This document shows positions 43,215-54,861 of a DNA stretch of 64,000 nucleotides, piece by piece. A program made the position numbers and the translations under genes. The stretch is from Lonicera japonica. Its lineage: Eukaryota > Streptophyta > Magnoliopsida > Dipsacales > Caprifoliaceae. The notes under the pieces were generated by a model that did no database searches, was not told the DNA's origin, and worked only from the letters and a program-made list of their open reading frames with translations. Position 1 is the stretch's first letter. Each line of letters opens with the position of its first letter. The DNA lies in the NCBI GenBank assembly GCA_021464415.1, contig CM038468.1, positions 37,126,969 through 37,190,968 of the forward strand, in the 5' to 3' direction.

Positions 43215-44748
43215 CAAATTACCCGATTAGGGAGGGTATATCAGCCACCACTGATGGATATCAAAAAATCACTTCCTCCTAAGGAAATAGGGGATGACCG
43301 AGTACTAGAACAGTTGAAGAAAACCCAGGCACACATCTCCATTTAGGGCATCCTGGTTGCCTCTAAACCTCACAGGACTGCCTTCATCAAACTCCTAGAT
43401 GAAGCCGTCATATCACCAGATTTTACGCCGGAACAACTGCCAAGCATGATTGGGTTGCTTACAGTCCAAAGAAATCTGGCATTCTCAGATGAAGACTTAT
43501 CTCCACTGGAAAAGAAACACAGTTTGGCACTCCATATTACTGTCTGAACCAGAGGAAAAATCCTGCCACAGGTTCTCATTGACAACGGGTCAGCTATAAA
43601 CGTGTGCCCTCTAAAAATCGCCAGATATCTGGGTATTTCAGATACAGATCTTTCTCCATCAGCTGTAATCGTTAGAGCCTATGACAACACCAGAAGGGCC
43701 GTTCTAGGCTCTTTAAAACTTGATCTCATAGTCGGTCTTGGAAACTTTTCCACCGATTTCCAAATCATAGACATTCCCTCCAGTTTTAACCTCCTATTAG
43801 GCAGAGCATAGCTACATGACATAGGAGCACTCCCTCCTCCTTACACCAGAAGATTAAAATCCATTCGAAGAGAAGATAATCACCATCCAAGGAGATCTTG
43901 AAAGGACCTTGGCAGATTTGGAATTACCCATCTTAGGCATCGGGAGCCAAAGCATACATCTGGGAGGCTTTTCTTACGAACCTCAAGTGTAGGCCCTTAC
44001 CACCCATAGAATCGAGTATCTTTCCCCTGATAATATCCTCGGTCTCAGCGCCAAGATTACAAATATGCTGAGAATGATAAAATACTTGCTCGAAGCCAAG
44101 ATTACAAAGAGAAGGTTTGGGGTACCAACACACCGACGACAATAACTAAGAGAAAATGGTTCGAGGGCATCAGTATCCAAGTTTTAGATCACTAAATGGA
44201 TTTTTTGTCAAGGAATGAAAGGACTTCCCCTTTTGCGGCTTTTAGGAGCCTTGGAGAAACAACGATGGAGATTATCTTCTAAGATAGAAAATCTTCTATG
44301 AAGAGGACCTTTACCTCAAAAGGAATGTCATACACACCTTCTCCACCAAGTTGACCATCGGGCCAAGAGAAAAAAGTGAAGACGAGGAAGACGAAGAGGA
44401 AGAAATAATTGGAGATCTCTTTGACGTCATGGCCCTAGAGAACGATGAACCAACAGATGATCATGTACACTTAATTCATGCTGATCCAGAATACCAGGAA
44501 AAGGGGAAAATAGTGAAATTGTAAGGGTAAGACATAAGAAGAAGAGTGATGGTAGGGCTAGGGAAGAGTCGCTCCTAGATTTACCTTTTGAACTTGTACC
44601 TGTAAACACTATTGTCAATGAAATAGATTCCACTTCGCAGTATCCTGTTAGTTTTAATTCTATAATTGCTTCTATGGATCTGGAGAAACTAAACGAACAC
44701 CCCAAGCAGGAGGATTAGTGGATACAGAGTGAGGAAGGAGACACTCTT
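43215..44748 (+). pseudogene. Tat aspartic protease and linker
   Basis: The clearest block is QVLIDNGSAINVCPLKIARY at about 43568-43628 (active-site D-N-G, the usual Tat variant of DTG/DSG). It is followed by AYDNTRRAVLGSLKLDLIVG and SSFNLLLGRA ending in a TAG at 43809. Upstream the frame carries PPKEIGDDRVLEQLKKTQ and stops at 43212, 43344 and 43544. Downstream 43812-44748 is an acidic linker with several shifts. The enzyme would process the polyprotein. Badly damaged. Confidence 0.7.
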
Positions 44749-46070
44749 ATGATTAATCTCGGGACCAAAGAAGAAAGAAAAGAGGTTTGTATTGGGGCGA
44801 ATCTAAACGAAACTGAGATAGAGGAATTCACACAAACTCTGAACGAGTACGTGGATGTCTTTGCTTGGTCTTATGTCAATATAACGGGTCTGAACAGCCA
44901 GATAGTCATGCACGAAATACACACTAAATCAGAGTCCATGCCCGTCAAACAGAAATTGAGAAAACTTACATCGGAATAGTCCCTGAAAGTAAAAGAAGAA
45001 GTGATGAAGCAACTGAGTGTGGGGTTCTTGCGAGTGATCGAGTACCCTTCCTGGTTAGCCAACATTGTGCCTGTTCTGAAAGCAAATGGGAAAGTCCGCA
45101 TGTGTGTAGACTACCGAGATCTCAACAAAGCTTGCCCGAAAGATGATTTCCCATTACCCAACATTGATTTAATAGTAGATAATACCGCCAACCATGCCTT
45201 GAAGTCATTCATGGACGGTTTCTCCGGGTATAATCAGATCAAGATGCACCTAGATCACCAAGAGAAAACAGTATTCATCACACCATGGAGAACATATTGC
45301 TACACCATCATGCCATTTGGGTTGGAGAATGTCGGGGTGACTTATCAAAGGGCGACTACAGCTATCTTCCACGACATGATCTACAAAAAAGTAAAAGTAT
45401 GTGTGGACGATATGATTATCAAGTCAAAAGAGAGGGAAGGCCATGTCCCAGCATTACGGGCCTTTTTTGATCGGCTCCGCCAGTATCAGATGAGACTCAA
45501 TCGGCAGAAATGTGTGTTTGGGGTAACCAAAAGAAAACTCCTGGGCTATGTCGTCAGTAAGAAAGGAATCGAGGTAGACCCTGCCAAGGTTAAAGCTATG
45601 CGAGATATGCCCGAACCTTGTACCGAGAGAGAAGTCTGATGATTTTTGGGTAATTTGCAGTACATCAGCAGGTTCATTTCTCAACTCACTCAGATGTGCG
45701 AACCCATCTTTAAGCTCTTGAGGAAGTCTTCACTAAGAGAATGGGACGATCAATGCCAAGAGGCTTTTGATAAAATCAAAGACTACCTCTCCAACCCCCT
45801 AGTATTGTCCCCACCATAGACCGGGCTGTCGTTAATCCTATACCTAACAGTCATCAATACAGCTATAGGAGCCATGCTAGCCCAACATCTGACAGATACA
45901 CGAAAGGAGCAGGCCATTTACTATGTTAGCAAGAAGTTGTCCCTATTCAAGATAAATTATACACCATTGGAGAAGTCATGCACCACTCTTGGTCTGGGTA
46001 ATGCAGAAATTACGGCATTACATGTTGGTTTTCCCGGTCATCCTAGCATCACGAATTGATCCGCTGAAAT
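44749..46070 (+). pseudogene. Tat reverse transcriptase and first RNase H
   Basis: 44749-44979 encodes the lead-in (FTQTLNEYVDVFAWSYVNI). After a TAG the frame continues at 45001 with the RT: SWLANIVPVLKANGKVRMCV, YRDLNKACPKDDFPLPNID, FMDGFSGYNQIKM and MPFGLENVGVTYQRA. The catalytic box reads CVDDMIIKS, with Cys where Tat RTs usually have Tyr. A TGA at 45637 precedes the connection and RNase H region (45660-46060: ISRFISQLTQMCEPIFKLL, AIGAMLAQHLTD, YYVSKKLS). A shift near 45990 moves to the next frame. RT and RNase H make the cDNA. Confidence 0.85.
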
Positions 46071-46792
46071 ACCTCTTCAAGAAATCGGCTCTCTCAAACT
46101 GTATGGCAAAATGGTTATTCTTACTCTCTGAGTTCGACATCATCTACACGACCCAGAAGGCAGTAAAAAGCAAGATCATAGTTGACTATCTAGCCCACAA
46201 TCCAATATTAGGGGACATGCTGGAAGAAGTCGAGTTTTTAGATGAAGCTATCATGAATGTCGAGACCGATGAAGATTGGAAATTATACTTTAACGGGGCT
46301 GCCAACCGAAATAAGAATGGGATAGGCATCTTGTTAGTCTCCCCGGATCAAACTCGCTCTTCGGTATCCTATCGTCTAGACTTTTTCTGCACTAACAACA
46401 TGGCCGAGTATGAAGCCTGTATAGTCGGATTAGAGATCGCGCTCCAAAGGGGTATAAAGAGAATACAAGTGTACGTAGATTCGGCATTAATGATCCACCA
46501 AGTTCTGAAAGAATAGAAAATCAGAGATGAGAAGTTAGTCCCATACCTCGCCCGATTGGAGGATGTCGCAGGGAGATTCAAACATTGGGAGTTTTACTAT
46601 GTCCCCCAATCACAAAACAGCTTTACTGACGCACTGGCAACTCTAGCATCCATGATCAATATCCCGGAGGAAATGGAGGAAATCACTCTTATAGTACAAA
46701 GAAGATTTGGTCCTGCTCACTGCATAGCCCTTGAAATAGAAGATGAAGAGAGCGGGGACTCATCCACTTGGTTTTATGACATCTAGAACTTA
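46071..46792 (+). pseudogene. Tat second (archaeal-type) RNase H
   Basis: After the tail of the first RNase H (PLKYLFKKSALSNCMAKWLF) comes DEDWKLYFNGAANRNKNGIG, LLVSPDQTRSSVSYRLDF, TNNMAEYEACIVGLEIAL and the VDSALMIHQVL motif, then a TAG at 46514. This second RNase H domain defines the Tat lineage. The first catalytic Asp position reads Asn here (YFNGA). The frame continues to FYYVPQSQNSFTDALATLAS, with the last Asp of the domain. Confidence 0.82.
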
Positions 46793-48007
46793 TTGAAGAA
46801 CCATCAATACCCCAAACAAGCAGACAAAAGAACGTGGGTCACATTCATAAGAATAACATCAAGATTCATACTCTACGCCGGAAGGCTGTATAAGAGAAAT
46901 TATGACGGGACTCATCTCCAATGTCTCACTGAAGAAAAATCTGTCAAAATGATGAACCAGATACATGGGGGGATTGTGGACCTCACATGAGCGGTCATAC
47001 GCTGGCCCGCAAAATCATCTGACAAGGGTGATACTGGTCTACCCTTCAGAACGACTGCATTGATCACATACGTCGTTGTCACAAATGCCAAATCTATGCC
47101 AAATCTCAGAAGCACCCCCTAAAAGAATTGTACATTATGACCGCCCCCTAGCCATTCATAACCTGAGGAATCGACATCATTGGGAAAATCTCAGCCAAGG
47201 TCAGTAACGGCCATGAATTCATACTAGTGGCCATCGACTACTTCACCAAATGGGTAGAAGACGAATCCTTCAAGACTCTTGATGCCAGGAAGGTGGCCCA
47301 ATTTATCCGACGGAACATCATCTGTCAATATGGGATCCCACACGAGATCATCTCGAACAACGGCACCCACTTTGAAGGAGAGGCTAGCGCAGTCATAGAA
47401 GAATATGGCATCACCAGACATAGATCTTCACCGTATAGACCACAAACCAATGGGGCAGTTGAGGCCGCCAACAAGAAACTGAAGAATATTCTAAGCAAGA
47501 TGACCGACACCTGCCGGGACTGGCCAAAAAAATTACCTTATGCATTGTGGGGGTACCGCACCACCGAGAGTGTTTCTACCAGGGCAACTTCGTTATCCCT
47601 TACATAAGGGATGAAAGCAGTCCTCCCTATTGAGTTAGAAGTTCCCTCCCTCAGAGTAATGCTCGAGAACCAAATAAATGAGTTAGGTCCAGGCACGTTA
47701 TACCAAACTAGCCCTACTAGATGAGAAGAGATTAAAAGTCGCGTATCACCATCAAGGGTATTAAAAGAGAATCGCTCGAGCTTTTAACCAGAAAGTAAAA
47801 ACTTGGGGTATCAAAGAGAACGACATCATGTTGAAAGAAATTCGAGAACCAACTAGGGATCCGAGGGGAAAGTTTGGGCAGAAGTGGACTGGGTCGTATA
47901 TCGTCAAAGAGATTGATACAGGGGGTACCGCCATACTCACGGATTTTGACGGAAAGTTACTTCATTCACCAATCAACATGGATCGTTTGAAGAAGTATTA
48001 CCAATAG
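46793..48007 (+). pseudogene. Tat integrase
   Basis: The zinc-finger region is degraded (GGRLYKRNYDGTHLQCL-like segments, 46860-46960; shift near 46988). The core at 47227-47607 shows VAIDYFTKWVED (first Asp), IISNNGTHFEGEA (Asn at the usual second Asp) and YRPQTNGAVEAANKKLKNIL (Glu). The C-terminal part at 47870-48007 ends SPINMDRLKKYYQ and a TAG, the usual Tat pol terminus. Integrase would insert the cDNA; the D-to-N change and frameshifts make this copy inactive. Confidence 0.82.
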
Positions 48008-48235
48008 ATATATCATGTATAAATTAGAACTACGTAAATCTGAGCCCCAACTCAACTTTTGTTTCTTTTGAAAACTAAACGGGGAACTTAGGTAACCTGA
48101 TAAGTGACTTCAGGTCCTGTTTAAACATTGTAAATAAAAATTATTTTCCATAAGCAGTCCCTTATATATTATTAAGGTGGTTCAAAACACCGAAGGTTAC
48201 AAGAAAGACTATTAAAGACAAGTATACAGAAAAAT
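48008..48235. other. Junction between pol and the antisense genes
   Basis: Non-coding, where the plus-strand pol and minus-strand gene A converge. Contains AATAAA-like A/T runs near 48130. Confidence 0.45.
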
Positions 48236-49428
48236 CTAAGCCCTAAGGGTTGGCCACACAGGGTCCTCAGTGGCCAAATCGATTCGAGCCTCGTCCAAGA
48301 TTTGGTATGCAAAAACAATGTTATCATCAGTAGCCCCAGTATCCATGAATCGGAACCACTTCATTTGAAAAGGGTCATCAATCAACTCCCCTTCCAGAGA
48401 CTGCCAGCAAGAGCGGATGATATCAGCCCGGAGGGGCCGGGTAATACCAAAACGAGCATAATTGAACTGTCGAGTCAATCGGGCACGCCACATTCTCTCC
48501 ACTGATAGAGAAACATGCGGGGTTATAAATTTGGACTCGAAAAAAAAATTGTTCAGACCAAGGGGAATGTTCTGAGGCACGTTGTTCTGACCCCCTGTGC
48601 TAAGCACTATCGCCCTCAGCTTCCACCAAGGAATGTTTCACCGAATAGCGCAAAAGTTCTCCGAAAACCACACCGTCCAATCAGAGGAAGACATGGTCAA
48701 AGCATTGAAGAGGGGACGATGAAATAAGTGCGTCGGGTTGTCTAGTCGAACATAGTTAAAACCCACTGATCGAAAGTGTTCCAATAACCACATGTATAGC
48801 AAACCCGGACTCCCCCTGAAGAAGGGTGAGGCCCCCCCTTTGGAGATCATCCAGACCATTCAGAGTTTCTGCAAGAACAATAGGTACTATGGACTCTCCA
48901 TTTCGGGCCTGATATATCAGACTCAGAATAGTAGGATCAATACGGAAAGAGCCCGTCACCAGTAGCATATCATAAACAAGGCAGATCAGGGCCGCCGCAG
49001 GGCGCCCCATGCTATAAGAAGCTCTATTTTCATAACGATGAATGAACCTCACCGTTTTGTAAAGATCAAAAAGCCCGTCGACAATGAAACCATCACACGC
49101 CGCTGGGGGAATAGACAACAAGGCAGTTAGCATATCTCGAGGATCGAGTTCCTCTATAGGAACGGGCCATCAGGAGACGGGTGTCAGAGCGCAGCAACCA
49201 AGAAAACTCTTCATAAGTCGGGCAAAGCTCGTCTAATCCAAAACAAAAAAGATGATCCGCAGAACTACAGAAATACAAAGCGCCTAATAGGAAAGTGAAG
49301 TCTACGGGACGATGGCCCCATGCCGCCAAAGGACTGAATGCGCCGAAATTCAAACCATTATCGGAAGATACCAAAGCATCTCGAACTTCGATATAAGAAA
49401 AATCAAAATTTGTGCAATAAGAAGACAT
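48236..49428 (-). pseudogene. Antisense PMD gene A of the Tat element
   Basis: ATG at 49428 gives MSSYCTNFDFSYIEVRDAL, then FCFGLDELCPTYEEFSWLL, the PMD opening found in Tat antisense ORFs. Two shifts (near 49110 and 48800) lead to VDGLFDLYKTVRFIHRYENR, IYQARNGESIVPIVLAETL and LLYMWLLEHFRS, and a stop near 48640. The last part (RMWRARLTRQFNYARFG, LATEDPVWPTLRA) ends at 48236. No intron is evident. A minus-strand TATA box (49467-49475) sits 40 bp ahead of the ATG. Function of such antisense proteins is unknown; they may act on silencing. Confidence 0.68.
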
Positions 49429-49466
49429 TTGGGAAGGGTGTGAGGATGATGGAAGGAAGATGGGTG

Positions 49467-49545
49467 TATTTATAGCAAAAAAGTGGATCATATGGCTGTT
49501 TGTCGCGCGACAAACCTATTTCTAGGAAGAATTGTCGTGCAACAA
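49467..49545 (-). promoter_or_regulatory. Promoter of antisense gene A: TATA plus Tat palindrome
   Basis: Minus-strand CTATAAATA at 49467-49475. Just upstream (minus sense) is an 18-bp perfect palindrome GTTTGTCGCGCGACAAAC at 49498-49515, containing the same TGTCGCGCGACA as the LTRs. A degenerate second copy lies at 49532-49545. Confidence 0.72.
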
Positions 49546-49884
49546 ACCTTTTTTTCACCCATGTTTTTGACTTTTATACACAGAAATTATTCTTGGCAAA
49601 AGAACCACTTTTTATGCATTGTGCTCACTCTGTTCTTTTATAGGAATCCTAAGTACCATTGTATCATACGGTATGATTCATAAACCTTACCGATTCATAT
49701 ATATAATATGTCAAAATCTTTAGTCACAAGCACATAAGAGAAAAATATGTATATATCACCACAAATAAGAGTTTTATAATCCAACAAAAATAGTTTTCAA
49801 AACTAAGAAACTACTAACAAAATTTTGTCTATAAAAACTACATATCTGTCTAAAAATTAACAAAACAATGCAGGAAAGGGAAAG
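49546..49884. other. Spacer between antisense genes A and B
   Basis: AT-rich, non-coding. It probably holds the 3-prime end of gene B transcripts. Confidence 0.45.
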
Positions 49885-52800
49885 CTAATCTACTCGAGCT
49901 CGCTTTGGCATGCTCCCACCATCACCCAAGCCCTCCTCAGGAGTAAGGTCAACCACTGGGACGTCCTGGGGAGGAGGAACTGCAACCTGAGAAGGCCCCG
50001 TCGACTGAACAGGAGCCGTGGGGAGAATCATCGAGGACAGTGAGCGCCTGGAGGTCCAACTACTGCTCCTCCGAGACTCTGTTCGGGTGCGAGAGGAGGT
50101 CAAGGGGTCGTCTGCCCGAAGAGAAACTTCGATCGCCTTCTGATAGTCACGCATGTAGACCGTGGGATCTCGACTGACGAACTGGAGAATGTTCCAGTTG
50201 TAGAGATACTGGGCGTGATGGGCTCTTAGATCCGTCACACGAACACTCACCCGCTGTAAAAGACATAAAGAAAGAGAATTAACACATTTAAGATAAAAAG
50301 ATATGAAGGATCATCAAGAGAAAAATGAAGTATGAACCTCTTCACCAGTGCGACCGCCCAAGTAATCAAAAGTATCCTCAGGTAAAGGATACTCGGGCAC
50401 TGTGTAGTGACGAAGGCCAGCTTCGACGTAGGTGATGTCCCAAAAAAGTGGTAGTATATTGACTAGCGGAGCAGATGAACCCGCCGGGATGGTTGTGGAA
50501 GTAGACCCACCCACCTCGCGGATCTAAAATAAAGGAGGCCGAGAAGATGAGCCACCAAGACCGGGAGATCAGACCGGAGGGCCTATGACCGTCGACGGAA
50601 GAGGGGTCAAGGTGGCATATGTGCGAGCACCTGGAGGATCCGCAATGGCTGTTTCCCTTAAAGGTGGGACCCCACTAGAAGAAGTAGCCACCGCAGTAGG
50701 AGGGGTCTGCCCAAACTGCTCGTAGTCAGCCCCAAAGTCCTCTGGCTCCCATGATCTCTTAAAAAAGCTCGCTCCCCTTCTCTCAGCAGCCTCAGCCTCG
50801 TCGAATACAACCTCCGAAGATACCAAAGGACCAGTGAGAAACTCAAAACCCTCGCAACTCCTCCATGGGCATCGTCTAAGGCGGCTGCTCTAGAATCGCC
50901 ATCGCCCCATCTCCCTCAGGTCTATCCACACCACCACCCTCAGCAGCAGCAGGAACGCCCCTATCTCCCTCGGGGTCTTCATCATCAGAATTCGGAATAT
51001 TGTCCCTCTGATCAGGGACGGGGGGCAGGTGTTCCGGGATAGTCCTAGCCAAATGAGTCTGCCCTCGTATATAGTTGGGGTCGCCACCCAACGCTTGATA
51101 CCGCTCGTAAAAAACTCGTCCCCGAGTCCCCTTCCGCTCTCTCATCAAGTAGCGAGCGGCGAAAGCAGCATAGTCCCCCTCCTCTGCAAATGTCTGAAAC
51201 TTGAGGCCATCCACCAGAGCCTGCACCGTCACTGGGTCGATCTCACCCGTCTACCTCATCAGAACTGATGGGAATAGTCGAACCCGAGGCCACAGGGCTG
51301 GTGTGTGTTGGCGGATAATCCTCTCGCCCAAATAAAAGTGGAGAACGTACTTGTCCCTAATCAACCGCCTGGTCCTCGAGGCGGTCAAAGCACGGCCATA
51401 CCCAAAGTGGAGACCCAAATCACCCCGGGGGGCCCACTCAATCTGAAAAGAAAAATAATCCCATTTAGTTATTTCTATTTATTATTATTATTATTATTCT
51501 ATTTATTTAAAACTCTAAAAAGTACTTACATGCTCCTCCAATAGGTCATAGACCGCAGTAACTCCAGTCTCCCGGGTCCGATATACATAAGGAGCTATAT
51601 AGTTTCCCGCTATGAATCGGCGGAGAAGGAGAAACTGATCCTCGTTCTCAAAGAGGAGATCCACCTGGGCACGACCTAGGTGAGTGTAGGCCACAAACCA
51701 ACTCTGAAAGAAGAAGAAAACATAGAGAATATTAGCAACAATCAGCGGATAAAATATAAAGACTAAAGCAAAGATAAGGGAGAGAAATGTATACCTCCCA
51801 CAGCAAAGAGAAGTCCTTGAGGTTCATGGCTAAATGACGAGATACCAGGTACATAGCATCATAGAGGACAGCCAGGATGAACCCGCCCCAGTCTTAATCG
51901 AACATGATGCTAAAGTCTCGAAGATAAGACAACGACCAGAGATGGGCCGTGTCCCCCCCATGAGCCTCAAACAAGTCATGAAACGTCAACAAGAGAAGAA
52001 CACGGGCGTACTGACGCGCCTCCTGATGGGTCATCAGTTCTCCTGAAGCAACCAAACGGGTTCTCTCTGTCGCCAGGCGAGTGACCAAAATAGCCCGGGG
52101 AATCGTGTCACCAGAACTACGTCGCTCCGAAAACCACCCTAACGCACCAACAATACCCTCTGCCGTAAGACGCAAGGGGACGTCAATCTAGATAGGGGCG
52201 CCCGAAGGAATCCCAGTCAAAGCAAACAAATCTAGGGGGGTCATCTTCATCTTTCCCGAGCTCCAGTGAAAAGTATGGGTGGTGTCCCACCAATGTGAGG
52301 CCAGCACCAACACCAGGACTGCTGCCCTAGATACCCGCTATGGTAGGGTATCGAAAAGGGAATCGAAAGGAGTCACAAAGAGCAACTCCTGGACAAGGGC
52401 CGGGGCCTGTCGCCACTCTAGAGAAATGGTGTTGGGAGAACCACAACCTCGGCCAACCCACTGCAGATAGCAAAAGAAGATATATATATATATAAATATG
52501 GGACCTGAGGGTATTTTGGTGTAATTATGAGAGTTATAAGGGTAAATTATGTAATTTTCTAAACCTTAGGGTATTTTGGCAAAATTATGAAAGTTATAGG
52601 GTTGTAAGGGTAAATTATGTAATTTTCCAAACTTGAGGGTATTTTGGGGAAATTATGAGAGTTATAGGGTTATAAGGGTAAATTATGTAATTTTCCAAAA
52701 TTTGAGGGTATTTTACTGTAATTATAAGAGTTATAGGGGTAAATTATGTAATTTTTTAAACCTGAGGATATTTTGGCATAATTATAAGAGTTATAGGGTT

Positions 52801-54665
52801 ATAAGGGTAAATTATGTAATTTTCCAAACTTGGGGGTATTTTGGCATAATTATGAGAGTTATAGGATTATAAGGGTAAATTATGTAATTTTCCAAACCTG
52901 AGGTTATTTTGGTGTAATTATGAGAGTTATAGGGTTATAAGGGTAAATTATGTAATTTTTTAAACCTGAGGTTATTTTGGCGTAATTATGAGAGTTATAG
53001 GGTTATAAGGGTAAATTATGTAATTTTCCAAACCTGAGGTTATTTTGGTGTCATTATGAGAGTTATAGGGTTATAAGGGTGAATTATGTAATTTTTTAAA
53101 CCTGAGGTTATTTTGGCGTAATTATGAGAGTTATATGGTTATAAGGGTAAATTATATAATTTTCTAAACTTGAGGGTATTTTGGTGTAATTATGAGAGTT
53201 ATAGGGTATAAGGGTAAATTATGTAATTTCCTAAACTTGAGGGTATTTTGGTGTAAATTATGAGAGTTATAGGGTCATAAGGGTAAATTATGTAATTTTC
53301 CAAACCTGAGGTTATTTTGGTGTAATTATGAGAGTTATAGGGTTATAAGGGTAAATTATGTAATTTTCCAAACCTGAGGTTATTTTGGTGTAATTATGAG
53401 AGTTATAGGGTTATAAGGGTAAATTATGTAATTTTTCAAACTTTAGGTTATTTTGGCGTAATTATGAGAGTTATAGGGTTATAAGGGTAAATTATGTAAT
53501 TTTCCAAACCTTAGGGTATTTTGGTGTAATTATGAGAGTTTTAGAGTTATAAGGGTAAATTATGTAATTTTCCAAACCTTAGGGTATTTTGGCGTAATTA
53601 TGAGAGTTATAGGGTTATTAGGGTAAATTATGTAATTTTCTAAACCTAAAGGTATTTTGGCGTAATTATGAGAGTTATAGGGTTATGTGGGTAAAATTAT
53701 GTAATTTTCTAAACATGAGGGTATTTTAGTGTAATTATGAGAGTTATAGGGTTATGAGGGTAAAATTATGTAATTTCCTAAACTTGAGGATACTTTGGTG
53801 TAATTATGAGAGTTTTAGGGTTATAAGGGTAAAATTATGTAATTTTCTAAACCTGAGGGTGCTTTGGTTTAATTATGAGAGTTATAGGGTTATAAGGGTA
53901 AAATTTTGTAATTTTCTAAACTTGAGGGTATTTTGGTGTAATTATGAGAGTTGTAGGGTTATATGGGTAAAATTATATAATTTTCTAAACCTTAGGGTAT
54001 TTTGCTGTAATTATGAGAATTATAGGGTTATAAGGGCAAAATTATGTAATTTTCTAAAACCTGAGGGTATTTTGGTGTAATTATGAGAGTTATAGGGTAT
54101 AAGTGTAAATTATGTAATTTCTTAAACCTGAGGGTATTTTGGTGTAAATTATGAGAGTTATAGGGTTATAAGGGTAAAATTATGTAATTTTCAAAACCTG
54201 AGGATACTTTGGTGTAATTATGAGAGTTATATAATGATAGGGGTAGATTTTGTAAAAACCCTAAAGGTATCATAAGTAAAGTACTTGTTCTCTAAATCGG
54301 ACATTATTTTCAGGCAGGCATGTATAATAACATAAGAATTGTTTAATACATGCAGCGAACAACAAAAATAATAAAACAAAAAAAAATACACAAAAAGAAG
54401 GATTTTCAAGGAAACATACCAGAGACCGCCGATGGATCTCATGTGAGACAGGCTCCATCAAGAGCTAAGGAACATCCGGGACTGGAGTAGCCCGGGTAAC
54501 GTCTCGGTAGATCACAACACGACCGCGGTCCACCCCGTCCTCGCCGTACCAGTCGAGGTCCGCCCAATCATCATGGTGAGGGCTGCAGCGAAGAACTCCC
54601 TGAGTGTCGGTAAAAGTGACCTCCTCCTGGTCACCCTCAAGATGATCTGGCTGTGCGGGAACCAT
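49885..54665 (-). pseudogene. Antisense PMD gene B of the Tat element, five exons
   Basis: Exons on the minus strand: E1 54420-54665 (MVPAQPDHLEGDQEEVTF; TAG near 54465), E2 51795-52460, E3 51530-51703, E4 50338-51442, E5 49885-50253. Introns 51704-51794, 51443-51529 and 50254-50337 have GT..AG ends and keep the reading frame. Intron 1 (52461-54419, donor GTATGT, acceptor CTGCAG) contains the minisatellite. PMD-type segments include LLLTFHDLFEAHGGDTAHLW, YDAMYLVSRHLAMNLKDFSL, WFVAYTHLGRAQVDLLFE and LWPRVRLFPSV. E4 is Pro/Asp-rich and probably disordered; E5 ends PKRARVD, a likely nuclear signal. A few stops (54465, 52190, 51253, 50876, 50566, 50524) break it. Confidence 0.72.
52497..54245. 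repeat. Minisatellite array, about 26 units of roughly 63-68 bp
   Basis: Each unit contains GGGTATTTTGGTGTAATTAT, then GAGAGTTATAGGGTTATAAG, then GGGTAAATTATGTAATTTTC, with small variants (CCAAACCTGAG spacer). The array lies in intron 1 of antisense gene B and in the 3-prime region of the Tat element, where satellite-like arrays are known. A short TA microsatellite (52482-52493) borders it. Plus-strand ORFs inside it come from the repeat and are not genes. Confidence 0.92.
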
Positions 54666-54801
54666 CAGTACACGGGTAAAGTAGTAGAAAAATCAGAAAA
54701 ACCAATAAATTTGCAGGGCTTCCGCGCTAGAGAGAAGAGAGAAAGAGGGCTAGAGAGAGAAAGAGAAAGGAGAGAATGGGGTGGAATGAGCTCAACAGGG
54801 G

Positions 54802-54861
54802 TTTATATACCGGTCACGTTTGTCGCGTGACAAACTCCTCCCACCTAGGTGTTGCGCGACA
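54802..54861 (-). promoter_or_regulatory. Promoter of antisense gene B: TATA plus Tat palindromes
   Basis: Minus-strand TATATAAA at 54802-54809. Palindrome relatives lie upstream at 54821-54832 (TGTCGCGTGACA) and 54850-54861 (TGTTGCGCGACA), each one change from the LTR form. The TATA box is about 140 bp ahead of the E1 ATG. Confidence 0.7.

Noticed and set aside
52633..54080. Plus-strand ORFs in the minisatellite
   Set aside because: Their residues repeat with the unit and break when the unit length changes; an artefact of the repeat.
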